Shown piece by piece: positions 34,447 through 44,485 of a stretch of 64,000 bases of DNA. The notes beneath the pieces are model-generated. The model worked only from the letters and a program-made list of their open reading frames with translations. It did no database searches and was not told where the DNA came from. Every line of letters starts with the position of its first letter. The stretch's first letter is position 1. Source of the stretch: Natronospirales bacterium (GTDB lineage Bacteria > Pseudomonadota > Gammaproteobacteria > Natronospirales > REEB76); NCBI GenBank assembly GCA_021792635.1, contig JAJYUH010000008.1, forward strand, positions 56,533 to 120,532. The letters are read 5' to 3'. Both the position numbers and the translations under genes were made by a program.

Positions 34447-35949
34447 ATGTCCCCCGCCCAATCTCCTCCTCATCCCCTCATTGCCGCTGTTGATCTTGGA
34501 TCAAACAGCTTTCACTTGATTGTGGCCGAAGTACACGGAACGGATATACGCGTCATTGATCGTCTGCGGGAGATGCTGCGCTTTGGATCGGGCCTGGACG
34601 CCGACAGCCGCATCATGAGGGATGCCTCGAAACGCGCGCTCGACTGCCTGCGACGGTTCGGCCAGCGATTGCAGACCCTGAACCCGCGTCAGGTACGCGT
34701 TGTAGCCACCAACACCCTGCGCAAGGCACGCAACGCCGAGGCTTTCCTGCGCCGTGCCGAGGCCGCCCTCGGTCATCCCATCGAAGTCATCTCCGGCGTG
34801 GAAGAAGCACGTCTCATCTATCAGGGCGTAACCAGTTCCCTGGCAAAGGACGATGAACGCCGGCTGGTGGTGGATGTGGGTGGCGGGAGTACCGAACTCA
34901 TCATTGGGAAAGGCACCACACCGCGCGTGCTGGAGAGCCTCGCCATGGGCTGCGTAGCCATGACGGATGCCTACTTCCCCACGTCAATCGTCAGCCGCAC
35001 ACGTTTTCGCGAGGCAGTGCTCGCCGCACGCCGGCAACTGGAACCGGTGCAGGCGGCGTTACGCAGGGACGGCTGGCAACGCACCATCGGTGCATCGGGC
35101 ACGATCCGTGCGGTGGAAAACGTTATCCGCGAACTGGGGTGGCGCCGCGAGGGGATCACGCCTGAATGCCTGCGGCGTCTGTCGGAACGCCTGGTGCGCC
35201 GGCGGCGCACAGGCTATTTCATGCTCCCCGGGCTTGCGACGGAGCGCGCACCGGTATTTGCCGGCGGTGTCGCGGTACTGACGGCGGTATTCGAGGCGCT
35301 CGGATTGGAACACATGGAGGTTGCCGGCGGCGCATTGCGCGAGGGCGTGCTGCTGGACCTGCTGGGGCGCCTGCAGGGCGAAGACATCCGCACGGATGCG
35401 GTCGAGAGCCTCGCCATGCGCTATGCAGTGGATATCCATCAGGTCAGGCACGTCGAAGCCACGGCATTGGAAATCCATGCGGCGGTACGCCAGTCCTGGC
35501 GGCTGGATGAGGAGAGCCGCCGCCTGTTGAGCTGGGCAGCCTGGCTGCATGAGTGCGGCCTGGCCGTGGCGCACAGCGGTTACCACAAACACGGGGCCTA
35601 TATCATCGCCAATGCCGACATGGCGGGATTTTCCCGCCAGGAGCAACGGCTGCTTGCCGCGCTGGTACGCCTGCACCGGCGCAAATTTGCAACGGCCGTG
35701 CTCAACGAACTGGATACCGACTGGAAAGACCGCATCCTCCGGCTTGCCGCGATTCTGCGCCTCGCCGTGCTGCTGCATCGCAGTCGTGATGCCGGAGACA
35801 TCCCCAGGTTCAGTTGCCGGGCGAAAGGATCCTCTTTGCAACTGCGTTTCCAGCGCGGCTGGACCCGGACGTATCCATTGACGTACGCCGATCTCGCCGA
35901 AGAGGTTCAGCAGATGCGCGACAGTGGTATCCGCCTGTCGCTGATCTGA
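34447..35949 (+). CDS. Ppx/GppA-family exopolyphosphatase or pppGpp phosphatase
   Basis: 500 residues. The actin-like ATPase fold motifs are AAVDLGSNSFHLIVAE (phosphate 1), SGVEEARLIYQG, LVVDVGGGSTELIIG (phosphate 2) and GAIRA-type SGTIRAVENVIREL. A C-terminal HD-like helical domain contains WLHECGLAVAHSGYHKHGAYII. The enzyme degrades polyphosphate and/or pppGpp. It is convergent with the polyphosphate kinase gene, eight bases apart. Start ATG 34447 or GTG 34441. A Pho-box-like sequence lies just upstream. Confidence 0.93.
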   Translation: MSPAQSPPHPLIAAVDLGSNSFHLIVAEVHGTDIRVIDRLREMLRFGSGLDADSRIMRDASKRALDCLRRFGQRLQTLNPRQVRVVATNTLRKARNAEAFLRRAEAALGHPIEVISGVEEARLIYQGVTSSLAKDDERRLVVDVGGGSTELIIGKGTTPRVLESLAMGCVAMTDAYFPTSIVSRTRFREAVLAARRQLEPVQAALRRDGWQRTIGASGTIRAVENVIRELGWRREGITPECLRRLSERLVRRRRTGYFMLPGLATERAPVFAGGVAVLTAVFEALGLEHMEVAGGALREGVLLDLLGRLQGEDIRTDAVESLAMRYAVDIHQVRHVEATALEIHAAVRQSWRLDEESRRLLSWAAWLHECGLAVAHSGYHKHGAYIIANADMAGFSRQEQRLLAALVRLHRRKFATAVLNELDTDWKDRILRLAAILRLAVLLHRSRDAGDIPRFSCRAKGSSLQLRFQRGWTRTYPLTYADLAEEVQQMRDSGIRLSLI

Positions 35950-35957
35950 ATCCATTG

Positions 35958-38027
35958 TCAAACGTGTTCCGCGTACTGGTCCAATAATAATTGCTGTGCG
36001 TCACGCGCGCCTTTCTTGCGCGGCTTGATACGCCGGTAATGCCCATCCGCCTGGAGTACCCAGGCATGGGTGTTATCCTTGAGATATTTCTTCAAATCCT
36101 TGACGATGCGGTCACGGTGTTTCTTCTGCGGGATGGGGAAACACGCTTCCACGCGCCTGAAGAAGTTCCGTTCCATCCAGTCGGCGCTGGAGCAGTACAC
36201 TTCCTTTTTGCCATTATTGTGAAAATAATACACACGACTGTGCTCCAGGAAATGTCCGACAATGGAACGCACCTGGATATTCCGGGATATTCCGGGTAAC
36301 CCGGGACGCAGGCAACAGATACCGCGCACGATGAGATTGATTTTTACACCCGCCATGGCCGCCCGGTACAGTGCCTGAATGATCCCGGGTTCGGTCAGGG
36401 CGTTGACCTTCACGATGATGTGTGCCGGCTTGCCGGCCTCGGCGTGCCCGGCTTCCCGCTCGATCAGTTCCAGCATGCCGGCATGCAGGTAAAAGGGTGA
36501 CAGTTTCAACTTGTGCAGCTTCGCCACCTTGCCAAGGCTGGTGAGCTGCAGAAATATGCGGTTCACATCCTCGCCGATTTCCTGGTCACAGGTCATCAGG
36601 CCATAGTCCGTGTACAGTTTGGCCGTGCGGAGATGATAATTTCCGGTGCCGAGGTGCACGTAGCGGCGCAGCGTACGCCCTTCGCGGCGCACCACCAGCG
36701 TCATTTTGGCGTGGGTCTTGTAACCGACAACGCCATACAGTACATGGGCGCCTGCCTGTTGCAGCTTGTTGGCCAGCACGATGTTGTCCGCCTCGTCAAA
36801 ACGGGCGCGCAACTCGATGATGACGGTTACCTCCTTGCCGGCCTGGGCGGCAGCCACCAGAGCATCCACCACCGATGATTCGGGTCCGGTGCGGTACATG
36901 GTTTGCTTGATGGCGAGTACCTTGGGATCGTTCGCTGCCTGCCGCACGAAATCCACCACCGGCAGGAATGATTCATAGGGATGATGCAACAGAACATCAC
37001 CGGCGCGGATGACTTCGAACAGGTCCGCGCCCTGTCCCAGGTGCCGGGGGGTGCCGGGGATAAAAGCGGGATACTTGAGATCCGGCCGGTCAACCAGGTC
37101 GCAGATCTCGCCGAGCCGGTTCAGATTGACGGGGCCGTTAACCGCATAAAAGTCATCCATTCCAAGCTGGAATTGCCTGAGCAGGAATGCGCTGGTTTCT
37201 TCCGGACACTCGGACGACACTTCCAGACGTACTGCGTCCCCATCCCGCCGCGATGCCAGTTCACCCTGGACAGCGCGCAGCATGTCATCTATTTCTTCCT
37301 CGTCCACGTAAAGATCGCTGTTGCGGGTCACACGAAACTGGTAGCAACCCGTTACCCTCATGCCGGGGAACAGCTCATCCACATAGGCATGGATCACGGA
37401 GGACAGTAATACAAACTCGTGGGTGCGCTTGTCGGTCGCCGGCAACTGGATCACGCGGGAAAGCGCCCGCGGAGCCTGCACGATGGCCATGCCGCTGTGA
37501 CGGCCGAAAGCATCCTTGCCTTCCAGCGGCACGATGAAATTCAGACTCTTGTTCAAAATGCGCGGAAAAGGATGCGCCGGATCGAGGCCCAGCGGACTCA
37601 GGATGGGCAGCAGCTCGTCATTAAAATAGCGCCTGAGCCAGGCCTCCTGGGCGGTTGTCCAACTGTCCCGGCGGATGAAATGGATATGTTCATCGGCAAG
37701 CGCGGGAATCAGCAGCTCGTTCAATACCCGGTATTGCTCGGCGACGTTCTGCAGCGCTTCTGTGCGTACCGCACGCAACGTTTCTATGGCAGTCATGTCA
37801 TCCGGCGACAGGCGCGCGGTGGCCAGTTCGAGACGTTGCTGCAGGCCGGCGACGCGGATCTCGAAAAACTCATCCAGATTCGTGCTGGATATACACAGGA
37901 ACCACAGCCGTTCCAGCAACGGTGTGGCGGGATTTCTGGCCTGTTCCAGGACGCGACGGTTGAAGGCAAGCTGGCTGAGCTCGCGGTTTATATAAAACTC
38001 GGGTCTTTTGAGGTCAGGGGAATCCAT
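35958..38027 (-). CDS. ppk1: Polyphosphate kinase 1
   Basis: 689 residues, full length. It has the N-terminal domain (YINRELSQLAFNRRVLEQA), the middle domain (NSDLYVDEEEIDDML) and C-terminal HKD-type catalytic domains (KTHAKMTLVVRREG with the phosphorylated histidine, YVHLGTGNYH, LYTDYGLMTC). It makes polyphosphate from ATP. ATG 38027 is preferred; an in-frame TTG two codons earlier is less likely. Partner gene ppx converges on it, giving a synthesis/degradation pair. Confidence 0.96.
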   Translation of the reverse strand: MDSPDLKRPEFYINRELSQLAFNRRVLEQARNPATPLLERLWFLCISSTNLDEFFEIRVAGLQQRLELATARLSPDDMTAIETLRAVRTEALQNVAEQYRVLNELLIPALADEHIHFIRRDSWTTAQEAWLRRYFNDELLPILSPLGLDPAHPFPRILNKSLNFIVPLEGKDAFGRHSGMAIVQAPRALSRVIQLPATDKRTHEFVLLSSVIHAYVDELFPGMRVTGCYQFRVTRNSDLYVDEEEIDDMLRAVQGELASRRDGDAVRLEVSSECPEETSAFLLRQFQLGMDDFYAVNGPVNLNRLGEICDLVDRPDLKYPAFIPGTPRHLGQGADLFEVIRAGDVLLHHPYESFLPVVDFVRQAANDPKVLAIKQTMYRTGPESSVVDALVAAAQAGKEVTVIIELRARFDEADNIVLANKLQQAGAHVLYGVVGYKTHAKMTLVVRREGRTLRRYVHLGTGNYHLRTAKLYTDYGLMTCDQEIGEDVNRIFLQLTSLGKVAKLHKLKLSPFYLHAGMLELIEREAGHAEAGKPAHIIVKVNALTEPGIIQALYRAAMAGVKINLIVRGICCLRPGLPGISRNIQVRSIVGHFLEHSRVYYFHNNGKKEVYCSSADWMERNFFRRVEACFPIPQKKHRDRIVKDLKKYLKDNTHAWVLQADGHYRRIKPRKKGARDAQQLLLDQYAEHV

Positions 38028-38333
38028 GTGCAAAAATTACGACAGAATTATTGCGTCCTTGTGACAACGGCTGCGCGTGCCGCAGTAAGGAGATGTTCTC
38101 CGTACCGGCTTTTCTGCGCGAACAGGACGGCATGGCGGAGCCGATGGAGTGGTTATAGTACGCCACCAGGTGACGGATTGATAACGCAGATCACAAGAAC
38201 GATAAAAGAACCCCGCGTTGCGCGGGGTAAGGGCGGGGTTGTGGGAGTACCCGGTCAGGATGGGGGAATCCTGATTGGCATCTTGAAGAATATACGGAAC
38301 AGATTACCGGTCAGTGACACTATCATGAAATTA
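38028..38333. other. Non-coding gap between ppk1 and the hypothetical gene
   Basis: It holds the ppk1 promoter side and, at 38202-38228, a minus-strand terminator. Nothing else convincing was seen. Confidence 0.5.
38202..38228 (-). terminator. Intrinsic terminator of the 112-residue protein gene
   Basis: On the minus strand ACCCCGCG (from 38228) and CGCGGGGT (to 38210), loop CAA, followed by TCTTTTA. Stem of eight GC-rich pairs with a T-rich tail. Confidence 0.8.
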
Positions 38334-38672
38334 TCATGTTGATCGCCCGCTTGATTGCGCGTTCAAATCAAAGAGAATTTCCTGCTCAACCTCGGCCTTC
38401 TGCTCCATATCATGGGAATATTTCGCAACAAACCAATCGCGCATATAGTCCTCATCCAGCCAGAGAGGCTTGGAGAGCCGGCCATTATTGATTATGTACA
38501 CGGAAACGTGCCGGTTCCTGACACTGCCGAAACGCAGAGACTTGCCGGCCGGTGCCAAATGAGTCTGAAGTTGCGAGAGGATCTCTATGCATAGGGCCTC
38601 ATCGAAGCGGAAAAGCAGTTCCGGCGTGACGGTCGTGGCATGATACGGGATATCACCGGGTCGGGCTTGCAT
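38334..38672 (-). CDS. Hypothetical protein, 112 residues
   Basis: No family recognised. Acidic-aromatic soluble protein with a basic N-terminal half (FDEALCIEILSQLQTHL, VSVYIINNGRLSKPLWLDEDYMRDWFVAKYSHDMEQKAEVEQEILFDL). No signal peptide or membrane helix. It has its own terminator downstream, which supports that it is a real transcribed gene. Neighbours are ppk1 and a TonB-dependent receptor. Confidence 0.55.
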   Translation of the reverse strand: MQARPGDIPYHATTVTPELLFRFDEALCIEILSQLQTHLAPAGKSLRFGSVRNRHVSVYIINNGRLSKPLWLDEDYMRDWFVAKYSHDMEQKAEVEQEILFDLNAQSSGRST

Positions 38673-38757
38673 AACTCAATCCTCATGCCTCACGAGTCGC
38701 CCCCAGGGTAGGAAACCATTTTTACAGTTTGATGAAGCTCACGTGACGATTGGGTAG

Positions 38758-38789
38758 CGGAGCGCTGAAAATGCCCTTGCAGCGCTCCG
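38758..38789. other. 10-bp hairpin downstream of the second receptor
   Basis: CGGAGCGCTG (38758-38767) and CAGCGCTCCG (38780-38789), loop of 12. No T-tract. A further pair CTTGCCC/GGGCAAG flanks about 38800-38848. It may contribute to termination or RNA stability for the receptor gene that ends at 38869. Confidence 0.4.
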
Positions 38790-38868
38790 TAAAGGCGCTT
38801 GCCCGTTCGTTGTTCAACAATCTGGCGGCATTGGTGCCAGGGCAAGACTGGGTATCGGTTGAATCTGC

Positions 38869-41241
38869 CTAGAAACCAGCGGTCAAGCGCACAAAGACGA
38901 AACGGGGCATACCGATGAGCCCCTGGATGAAGGAATTATTATTCACGTCCTGATTGACGAATGCGTAGTTGTAATAGGTCTTGTCCAGCAGATTGTAAAT
39001 GTTCAGTGAGAGCCTGAGCGATTTCAGGGCAACAGCCCCGGGCAGCGAAAATCTGTAGGAGCCGTCTGCGTTCAGCGTGGTGTACCCACCCAGAGTAAAG
39101 GTGGAGGTAAGGCTGTTCGTGAAGTAACTCGTGTGCCGCGGACCTGTGTATCGCATGTACAGATCCGCTGTGACCGGCCCCCGCCCGTAGCCGTAGCGTA
39201 TGCCGACATTAGCGAGTTTCTCCGGTACGTAGGCAACCGGTGCCGCGGGGGCGGCGGATTGCGTGAAGGGGTCAACGAATGACCCGTAATTCGCCTGATT
39301 AAGCGTGTAATTGGCGAACGCGGACCAGATACGGGTAAATTGATTCTCGACCGACCACTCCACACCCTGGTACCGTGCCGTACCGCCGTTGAACTGGATG
39401 CCGAGACCGGCATACTGACCTGTCTGCGGCGAATAACTCTGGAACTGATTTTCAAAATCTTCCCGATAGACATCCACGGAGGCGAGCATCGTCTTGGTCA
39501 CATAACGCAGACCCAACTCCTTGTCCGTCACAAACTCCGGTAAAAGGGTCAGAGATGGAATGACATTCTGTCCCTGGCTGTTCGGGACACCGATCGCGCT
39601 GTAATAAGCGCTGATTTCAGGAACCTTAAAGGTCTTGCCCCAGCTTCCATAGGCGATCACATGAGGTGTGAACGCATAGCTCACTCCCAACGACGGAGAA
39701 GTGTAATGCTCCGTGTTGCTGATTGTGCCGCCAAACGCATAGTAGTAACCCGCATTGTCCGCGTCGGTGGTATCCACCTGTGTATATTTGAGGCCGGGAG
39801 TGATGTGCAGCGTGTCATGCAGGATGTGGATATCATCCTGAATGAAAGCCTCGAGGAAGTCGCGCTGATCCCGCTCATTCCAGGCATTGTTGTACAGGTT
39901 CACGCATGGCATGGGGGTGGAGCCGTACCAGCATTCCTCGGAAAGTAACGTGCCATATAGGAGATTGCCCCCGGTGATGAATGTGTTGTGCGGCAGAGAT
40001 ATCCGCATCCGCGGTATTACGCCCAATGACGAGGAATGGTCCATGTAAAGGTGATCCTGCGTGCCGGCATACGCTGATCCGAATAATGCCACGGGATCAT
40101 ACGAGTTATTGGGTTGCGGCTGCCCCGCCCAGTTTTCCGGCTCGTTGGGCAGAAAATAGGGCTGCAAGGGATTGACCTCAGGAATATATGCCGGGTTCGT
40201 GTATGACACGCGATTATATGTGTTGCCCACGTAGTATGTTTTAATATCGAACAGCACGTTGTTTGAGAGCGCGCTTTTGAAATCGATGATGCCGATTTTA
40301 TGCGCGTCCCAATTATAGGAATTTGACCAATTGGCAGGCCACTGATAATCGCTGCCGAATTCATTGATCAGCGCTACCGGGACGTTGTGGGGCGTGTACC
40401 CCTGATTATGGTTTTCGATTAAATAAACATTTAATTCCGATAATCCCGCATTGAAATCCCTTTCGGCGGCCAAATAGACATTGCTGTTGGTGTCCGATGT
40501 ATTCTGCAACCAGCCATGCGTGGTGTTCTTTCCGGCACTGATCAGAAACTTATAGCCGTCAAGCGATCCGGTGTTCACCGTGGCGCCGTAATCGCGCGTG
40601 GAGAAACTGCCGGCTCCCGCATGCACTTTTGCCCCATACTTATCCGATGGCTGCCTGGGCAGGTAATTGATCGTCCCGCCGAGTGAAAAGAGGGAATTCA
40701 CATCCGGGTTATTTATGCCCCGGTAAATATCGATTCCGGAGATATTGCCCAGGGTCAATGGAATGGCATTACGATTGGAGGCAAAGTTGGTTGATCCCGC
40801 GTTGAAGAGATCATTGAGCGGAATGCCGTCGAAAGTCTCGGAGATCTGACTGCCGGTAAACCCGCGAAACTGGACTGTGGTGCGCATGCCATTCGGACCT
40901 TCGCTGTACGCATTGATGCTGGGGGTAAGGTTCAGGATGGTCTGGATGTTGGTCGCGGGTGATTGTTCCCGGATGGTCGTTGGGCCGATGGCGGTCTCCG
41001 TGAAGGTGGCCTTTTTGAGCTTTTTCTTCAGGGTCTTCACCGTGCGGGCGCTGGCGGAGACGCCGCCGACATTGATCGCCTGGTCGGCGGTTCCGCTGGA
41101 AGTATTGTTCCGCGCGAGGGCTCCCTCGTTAATGGTCATGGTCAGTGTCGTGACCAATACAAAACCAATGATGGCTCTCGACAGAGAGGAAGCGCGCAGC
41201 AATTTGGGTTCATTGAGGGCGCGTGACGAGCTTATCCACAT
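38869..41241 (-). CDS. TonB-dependent outer-membrane receptor
   Basis: 790 residues: signal peptide (LSRAIIGFVLVTTLTMTINEGALA), plug domain (AIGPTTIREQSPATNIQTILNLTPSINAYSEGPNGMRTTVQFRGFTG, FDGIPLNDLFNAGS, ISGIDIYRGINNPD) and a barrel ending in FVFVRLTAGF. GGAGG precedes ATG 41241. The gene is divergent from a secreted phosphoesterase across a 370-base regulatory gap. This may mean the pair takes up a phosphorylated substrate or its product, but ligand specificity is not visible. Confidence 0.92.
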   Translation of the reverse strand: MWISSSRALNEPKLLRASSLSRAIIGFVLVTTLTMTINEGALARNNTSSGTADQAINVGGVSASARTVKTLKKKLKKATFTETAIGPTTIREQSPATNIQTILNLTPSINAYSEGPNGMRTTVQFRGFTGSQISETFDGIPLNDLFNAGSTNFASNRNAIPLTLGNISGIDIYRGINNPDVNSLFSLGGTINYLPRQPSDKYGAKVHAGAGSFSTRDYGATVNTGSLDGYKFLISAGKNTTHGWLQNTSDTNSNVYLAAERDFNAGLSELNVYLIENHNQGYTPHNVPVALINEFGSDYQWPANWSNSYNWDAHKIGIIDFKSALSNNVLFDIKTYYVGNTYNRVSYTNPAYIPEVNPLQPYFLPNEPENWAGQPQPNNSYDPVALFGSAYAGTQDHLYMDHSSSLGVIPRMRISLPHNTFITGGNLLYGTLLSEECWYGSTPMPCVNLYNNAWNERDQRDFLEAFIQDDIHILHDTLHITPGLKYTQVDTTDADNAGYYYAFGGTISNTEHYTSPSLGVSYAFTPHVIAYGSWGKTFKVPEISAYYSAIGVPNSQGQNVIPSLTLLPEFVTDKELGLRYVTKTMLASVDVYREDFENQFQSYSPQTGQYAGLGIQFNGGTARYQGVEWSVENQFTRIWSAFANYTLNQANYGSFVDPFTQSAAPAAPVAYVPEKLANVGIRYGYGRGPVTADLYMRYTGPRHTSYFTNSLTSTFTLGGYTTLNADGSYRFSLPGAVALKSLRLSLNIYNLLDKTYYNYAFVNQDVNNNSFIQGLIGMPRFVFVRLTAGF

Positions 41242-41473
41242 GACCAAACCTCCAGCTATGACAAAACGACCGATGGGATGCGGGACACCGACACAACCAG
41301 ACTCAGGACACTAGTCTGAGAATTTTGCAAAACGATGGCGTGAGGATGAATGATCGATGTCAAACGGGTAACCATCAGGTAAAGGGCATGATGCCTTCTG
41401 AATAACCGTTCTGTAACAACTCTCCCCGATGGCAAACAGCAATCAGATCGCGTGTTTAATCAGAATGTGAATG

Positions 41474-41496
41474 AGAATACTGAAAGGTAGTATTCT
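41474..41496. promoter_or_regulatory. 8-bp inverted repeat in the receptor/phosphoesterase divergent gap
   Basis: AGAATACT (41474-41481) and AGTATTCT (41489-41496), spacer of seven, in an AT-rich segment between divergent genes starting at 41241 and 41611. The gap 41242-41610 is otherwise non-coding. The repeat is a candidate operator for coordinated control; no known regulator consensus was recognised. A lone CTGTAAC word lies at about 41413. Confidence 0.45.
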
Positions 41497-41610
41497 AAAA
41501 TCACATCCGTATATAATCGGATAAAATCGGGTAGTTGCTTTGACGGCCGCTGTACATGAACTTGTATGACGGACTGCATCCCCAACGCAGGCACAAGCGG
41601 AGCTTGAAAC

Positions 41611-44400
41611 ATGTCTATGGGTAGATACCTGTTCGTTTCTTTACTGGTGGTGCTTGCCGGCGACGCACAAGCTCTGGCCCATGCCGGGGTGATGACAGGC
41701 AGCCGGAACCTGGCGTTTCCCATTACCGTCACGTCCGCCAACCTTGCCGATGTGACCCATGTGCTGCCAACGGGCCGGCGCGTGAGTCCCGTGGGAACAC
41801 TGGTTGGGACTGCGAACTTTGTTACGCAGGTGGCATGGACAGACGGGGGTGTGGCGGTGCTGGCAAATGGCGCGGGCCCCGTACAAGCCCTCACGTACTA
41901 TTCGGCGGCTGATTTGCATCGCAGCGCCGTGTTGCATGCCGTCAAGACCCGGGCGGATTCGGGTTCCGCGTATGGACCTGCCTCCGGGGATAGGGGGAAT
42001 ACCTCTGCTACCAGCGTTTTTTCCCAGGATCTTTTCCAGGGGTTGATTGCCGGTCCCCACGGCAGACTGTATGCGACCGGCGGGGCCGCGGGCGACGTGC
42101 TTGCCCTGCAGCTCGGACACGGCAGGCTTCGGCTGTTGCGCCGCTATCCACTGCGCTGGCAGACTTTCCCGACCAATCAGTACCCGTACGAATACCAGGG
42201 CGAACAGGATCAGCCACGCCACTTCTATCCCGATTCGGTGACGCTGGGTCCCGCCGCCAGGCATCTGTATGTGACGGGTCTGCTGGCCAACAGTTTGGCG
42301 CGCATTGATCTGCGTACCGGTTACGCGGATTACCTCAACATCGGACCGTATCCCTTTGCGGTGATCCTGGCGGATGCGGGGAAAAAATTGGTGGTAAGCG
42401 AATGGGGCGGTAACGGCGTCGCCGTGGTGGATCGCCGCACTTTCAGGTTGCTGGGCCGTGTGGCCACGGGGCCGTCGCCGGGTCCCGATGCGATGGCGCC
42501 GGGTGTGCATCCGACCGCCCTGGCGGCGGTACCCGGAAGCCCGGATGTCTGGGTGGCTGACAGCAACGTGGACCGGCTGGTTGAGCTTGATACCGAGCGT
42601 TTACGGGTGATCCGTACCCTGGACGACAGCCCCTACCCGCATGCGCCGCCCGGAAGTTATCCCGATGCGTTGGCGGTAGCGAAGGGCAAGCTGTTTGTGG
42701 CCAATGCCGGCAACAACGATGTCGCCCTGTTCGATTTGCGCACCGGGAAACTGTCAGGGCTCATTCCCACCGGCTGGTATCCCACCGCCCTCACAGTACA
42801 CGATGACAACCTGTACGTGATCTCCGCAAAAGGTCTGGGCTCAGGTCCCAATATCCGGCATCAGTGGGTGGGGGACATGATGCATGGCTTGCTGCAAAAA
42901 GTGCCGCTGGCGGAAATGAACGCCGAATTACCCGCGTGGACACAGCGTGCGCTTGCCGATGACCGGTTCAGCGCGCCGCAGAGGAAGGCGCGCCATGCCC
43001 GGGATCAGCGGACAACCGCCTGGCTCCACCGACACATCCGCTACGTGGTCTTCATCCTGAGGGAGAATAAAACTTTCGATGAGGATTTCGGCGCGTACCC
43101 GGCGGCGGGACGCTGGGCGGATCCGCATCTGGATCTGTACAACGCCCGGGAACTCCCGAATCTGTACCATCTGGCCCGGGGAAGCACATTATTTGCAAAT
43201 TTCATGGCGGACGGAGAGGTCACGGCCCAGGGACATCAGTGGACCACCGGGGCTTCGGATTCGGATTTTGTGCAGCGCACCTGGACGGCGTACTACTCCG
43301 GTCGCGGGCTGGTGGAAAATCCGGGCTGGACCCAGTCGCTGGTGCCGGGGCGATCATCCGCCTGGGGAGGCATGCCGCTGGGGGTGGCGAACCCGTATGC
43401 CATTTACCTGAATCTCTCGGCCCTTGGGCACTGGTCGAATCCCTGGATCGCGTACCCGGCGCGGCTCTACCTGTTCAATGATCTCCTGGAACACCAGGTC
43501 TCCTTCGAGGATTTCGGCGAGTTTGTGTCACGCTCGAAACTGGGCGATATCTCGCCGCAGATGCAACCGCATCTCGCCGTGGATTTCCCGGGCTGGGACC
43601 GCCTGCTGCTGGACACGCAACGCGCCCGGCTCGCCATTGACTGGCTCAAGGCGCATCCCGGACGGTTTCCTCACTTCATCTATATATGGTTGCCCGACGA
43701 TCACACGGCGGGAAACAAGCCCTGCTACTACTCCCCCGACTACTATGTCGCTGACAACGACGAGGCTACCGCCCGGTTCGTGCATTACCTTTCCACGACC
43801 CCACAGTGGAAACACATGGTGGTGTTCCTGACGGAGGATGATGCCCAGTCCGGCGCGGATCACATCAACGCGCACCGCACGTTTGCACTGGCCCTGGGCC
43901 CCTGGGTCAGGCGCGGCCTGATCGGCAAGCACCGCTACTCACAGGTGAACCTGCTCAAAACCAGCGAGGCCATCCTGGGACTGCCGTCCCTGTCCCAGTG
44001 GGACGACACCGCTTCCGTGCTCGCCGGCATCTGGACCGATACGCCGCACTTCGCGCCCACTGAAGTCAAACCCATGCAGGTGCCCGTGGCCTTCAACCCC
44101 GGCCGGTGCTCGCGGCATACGCGGCTGCGCCGTGAAGCCGGCGCAACCGGCCACATCCTGACGGTCCGGTGGCTGAAGCAGCGGGCCGGGCGCCGGGGGA
44201 AAAATCCTGCGGGCGCCGGTGCGCCGCAGAGTTATACCCCGACCGCTTTGCTGAAGGTACCCGGGCCCGAACAGATGCGTCAGGAATGGATCGCGAGCAA
44301 AGGCCTCAGAAGTTATGCAGCCGTGATGGCTTACCTGCGGCAACTCGCCCGACGGCATCATGCCCCCGTGAATTACTATCTTGCGAATGAACGGAACTGA
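41611..44400 (+). CDS. Secreted beta-propeller/phosphoesterase fusion protein
   Basis: 929 residues. Signal peptide, then a YncE-like propeller of about 400 residues with repeated LDLRTGYADYL, VVDRRTFRLLGRVATGPSPG and LFDLRTGKLSGLIPTGWYPTAL blades. A phosphoesterase domain follows: IRYVVFILRENKTFDEDFG, FANFMADGEVTAQGHQWTTGA, FIYIWLPDDHTAG and VVFLTEDDAQSGADHINAHRT with likely metal ligands. It belongs to the bifunctional YncE/alkaline-phosphatase-superfamily group and should act outside the inner membrane. Divergent from a TonB-dependent receptor and 3.6 kb from ppk1. Confidence 0.9.
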   Translation: MSMGRYLFVSLLVVLAGDAQALAHAGVMTGSRNLAFPITVTSANLADVTHVLPTGRRVSPVGTLVGTANFVTQVAWTDGGVAVLANGAGPVQALTYYSAADLHRSAVLHAVKTRADSGSAYGPASGDRGNTSATSVFSQDLFQGLIAGPHGRLYATGGAAGDVLALQLGHGRLRLLRRYPLRWQTFPTNQYPYEYQGEQDQPRHFYPDSVTLGPAARHLYVTGLLANSLARIDLRTGYADYLNIGPYPFAVILADAGKKLVVSEWGGNGVAVVDRRTFRLLGRVATGPSPGPDAMAPGVHPTALAAVPGSPDVWVADSNVDRLVELDTERLRVIRTLDDSPYPHAPPGSYPDALAVAKGKLFVANAGNNDVALFDLRTGKLSGLIPTGWYPTALTVHDDNLYVISAKGLGSGPNIRHQWVGDMMHGLLQKVPLAEMNAELPAWTQRALADDRFSAPQRKARHARDQRTTAWLHRHIRYVVFILRENKTFDEDFGAYPAAGRWADPHLDLYNARELPNLYHLARGSTLFANFMADGEVTAQGHQWTTGASDSDFVQRTWTAYYSGRGLVENPGWTQSLVPGRSSAWGGMPLGVANPYAIYLNLSALGHWSNPWIAYPARLYLFNDLLEHQVSFEDFGEFVSRSKLGDISPQMQPHLAVDFPGWDRLLLDTQRARLAIDWLKAHPGRFPHFIYIWLPDDHTAGNKPCYYSPDYYVADNDEATARFVHYLSTTPQWKHMVVFLTEDDAQSGADHINAHRTFALALGPWVRRGLIGKHRYSQVNLLKTSEAILGLPSLSQWDDTASVLAGIWTDTPHFAPTEVKPMQVPVAFNPGRCSRHTRLRREAGATGHILTVRWLKQRAGRRGKNPAGAGAPQSYTPTALLKVPGPEQMRQEWIASKGLRSYAAVMAYLRQLARRHHAPVNYYLANERN

Positions 44401-44485
44401 TCGCACGGAGTGAACCTGACCGCTGGACTATCCTGCGAATGGAAGCTCTCCCGGTTCACATACCGTCGCCCGCCGCCTCCGGCAC

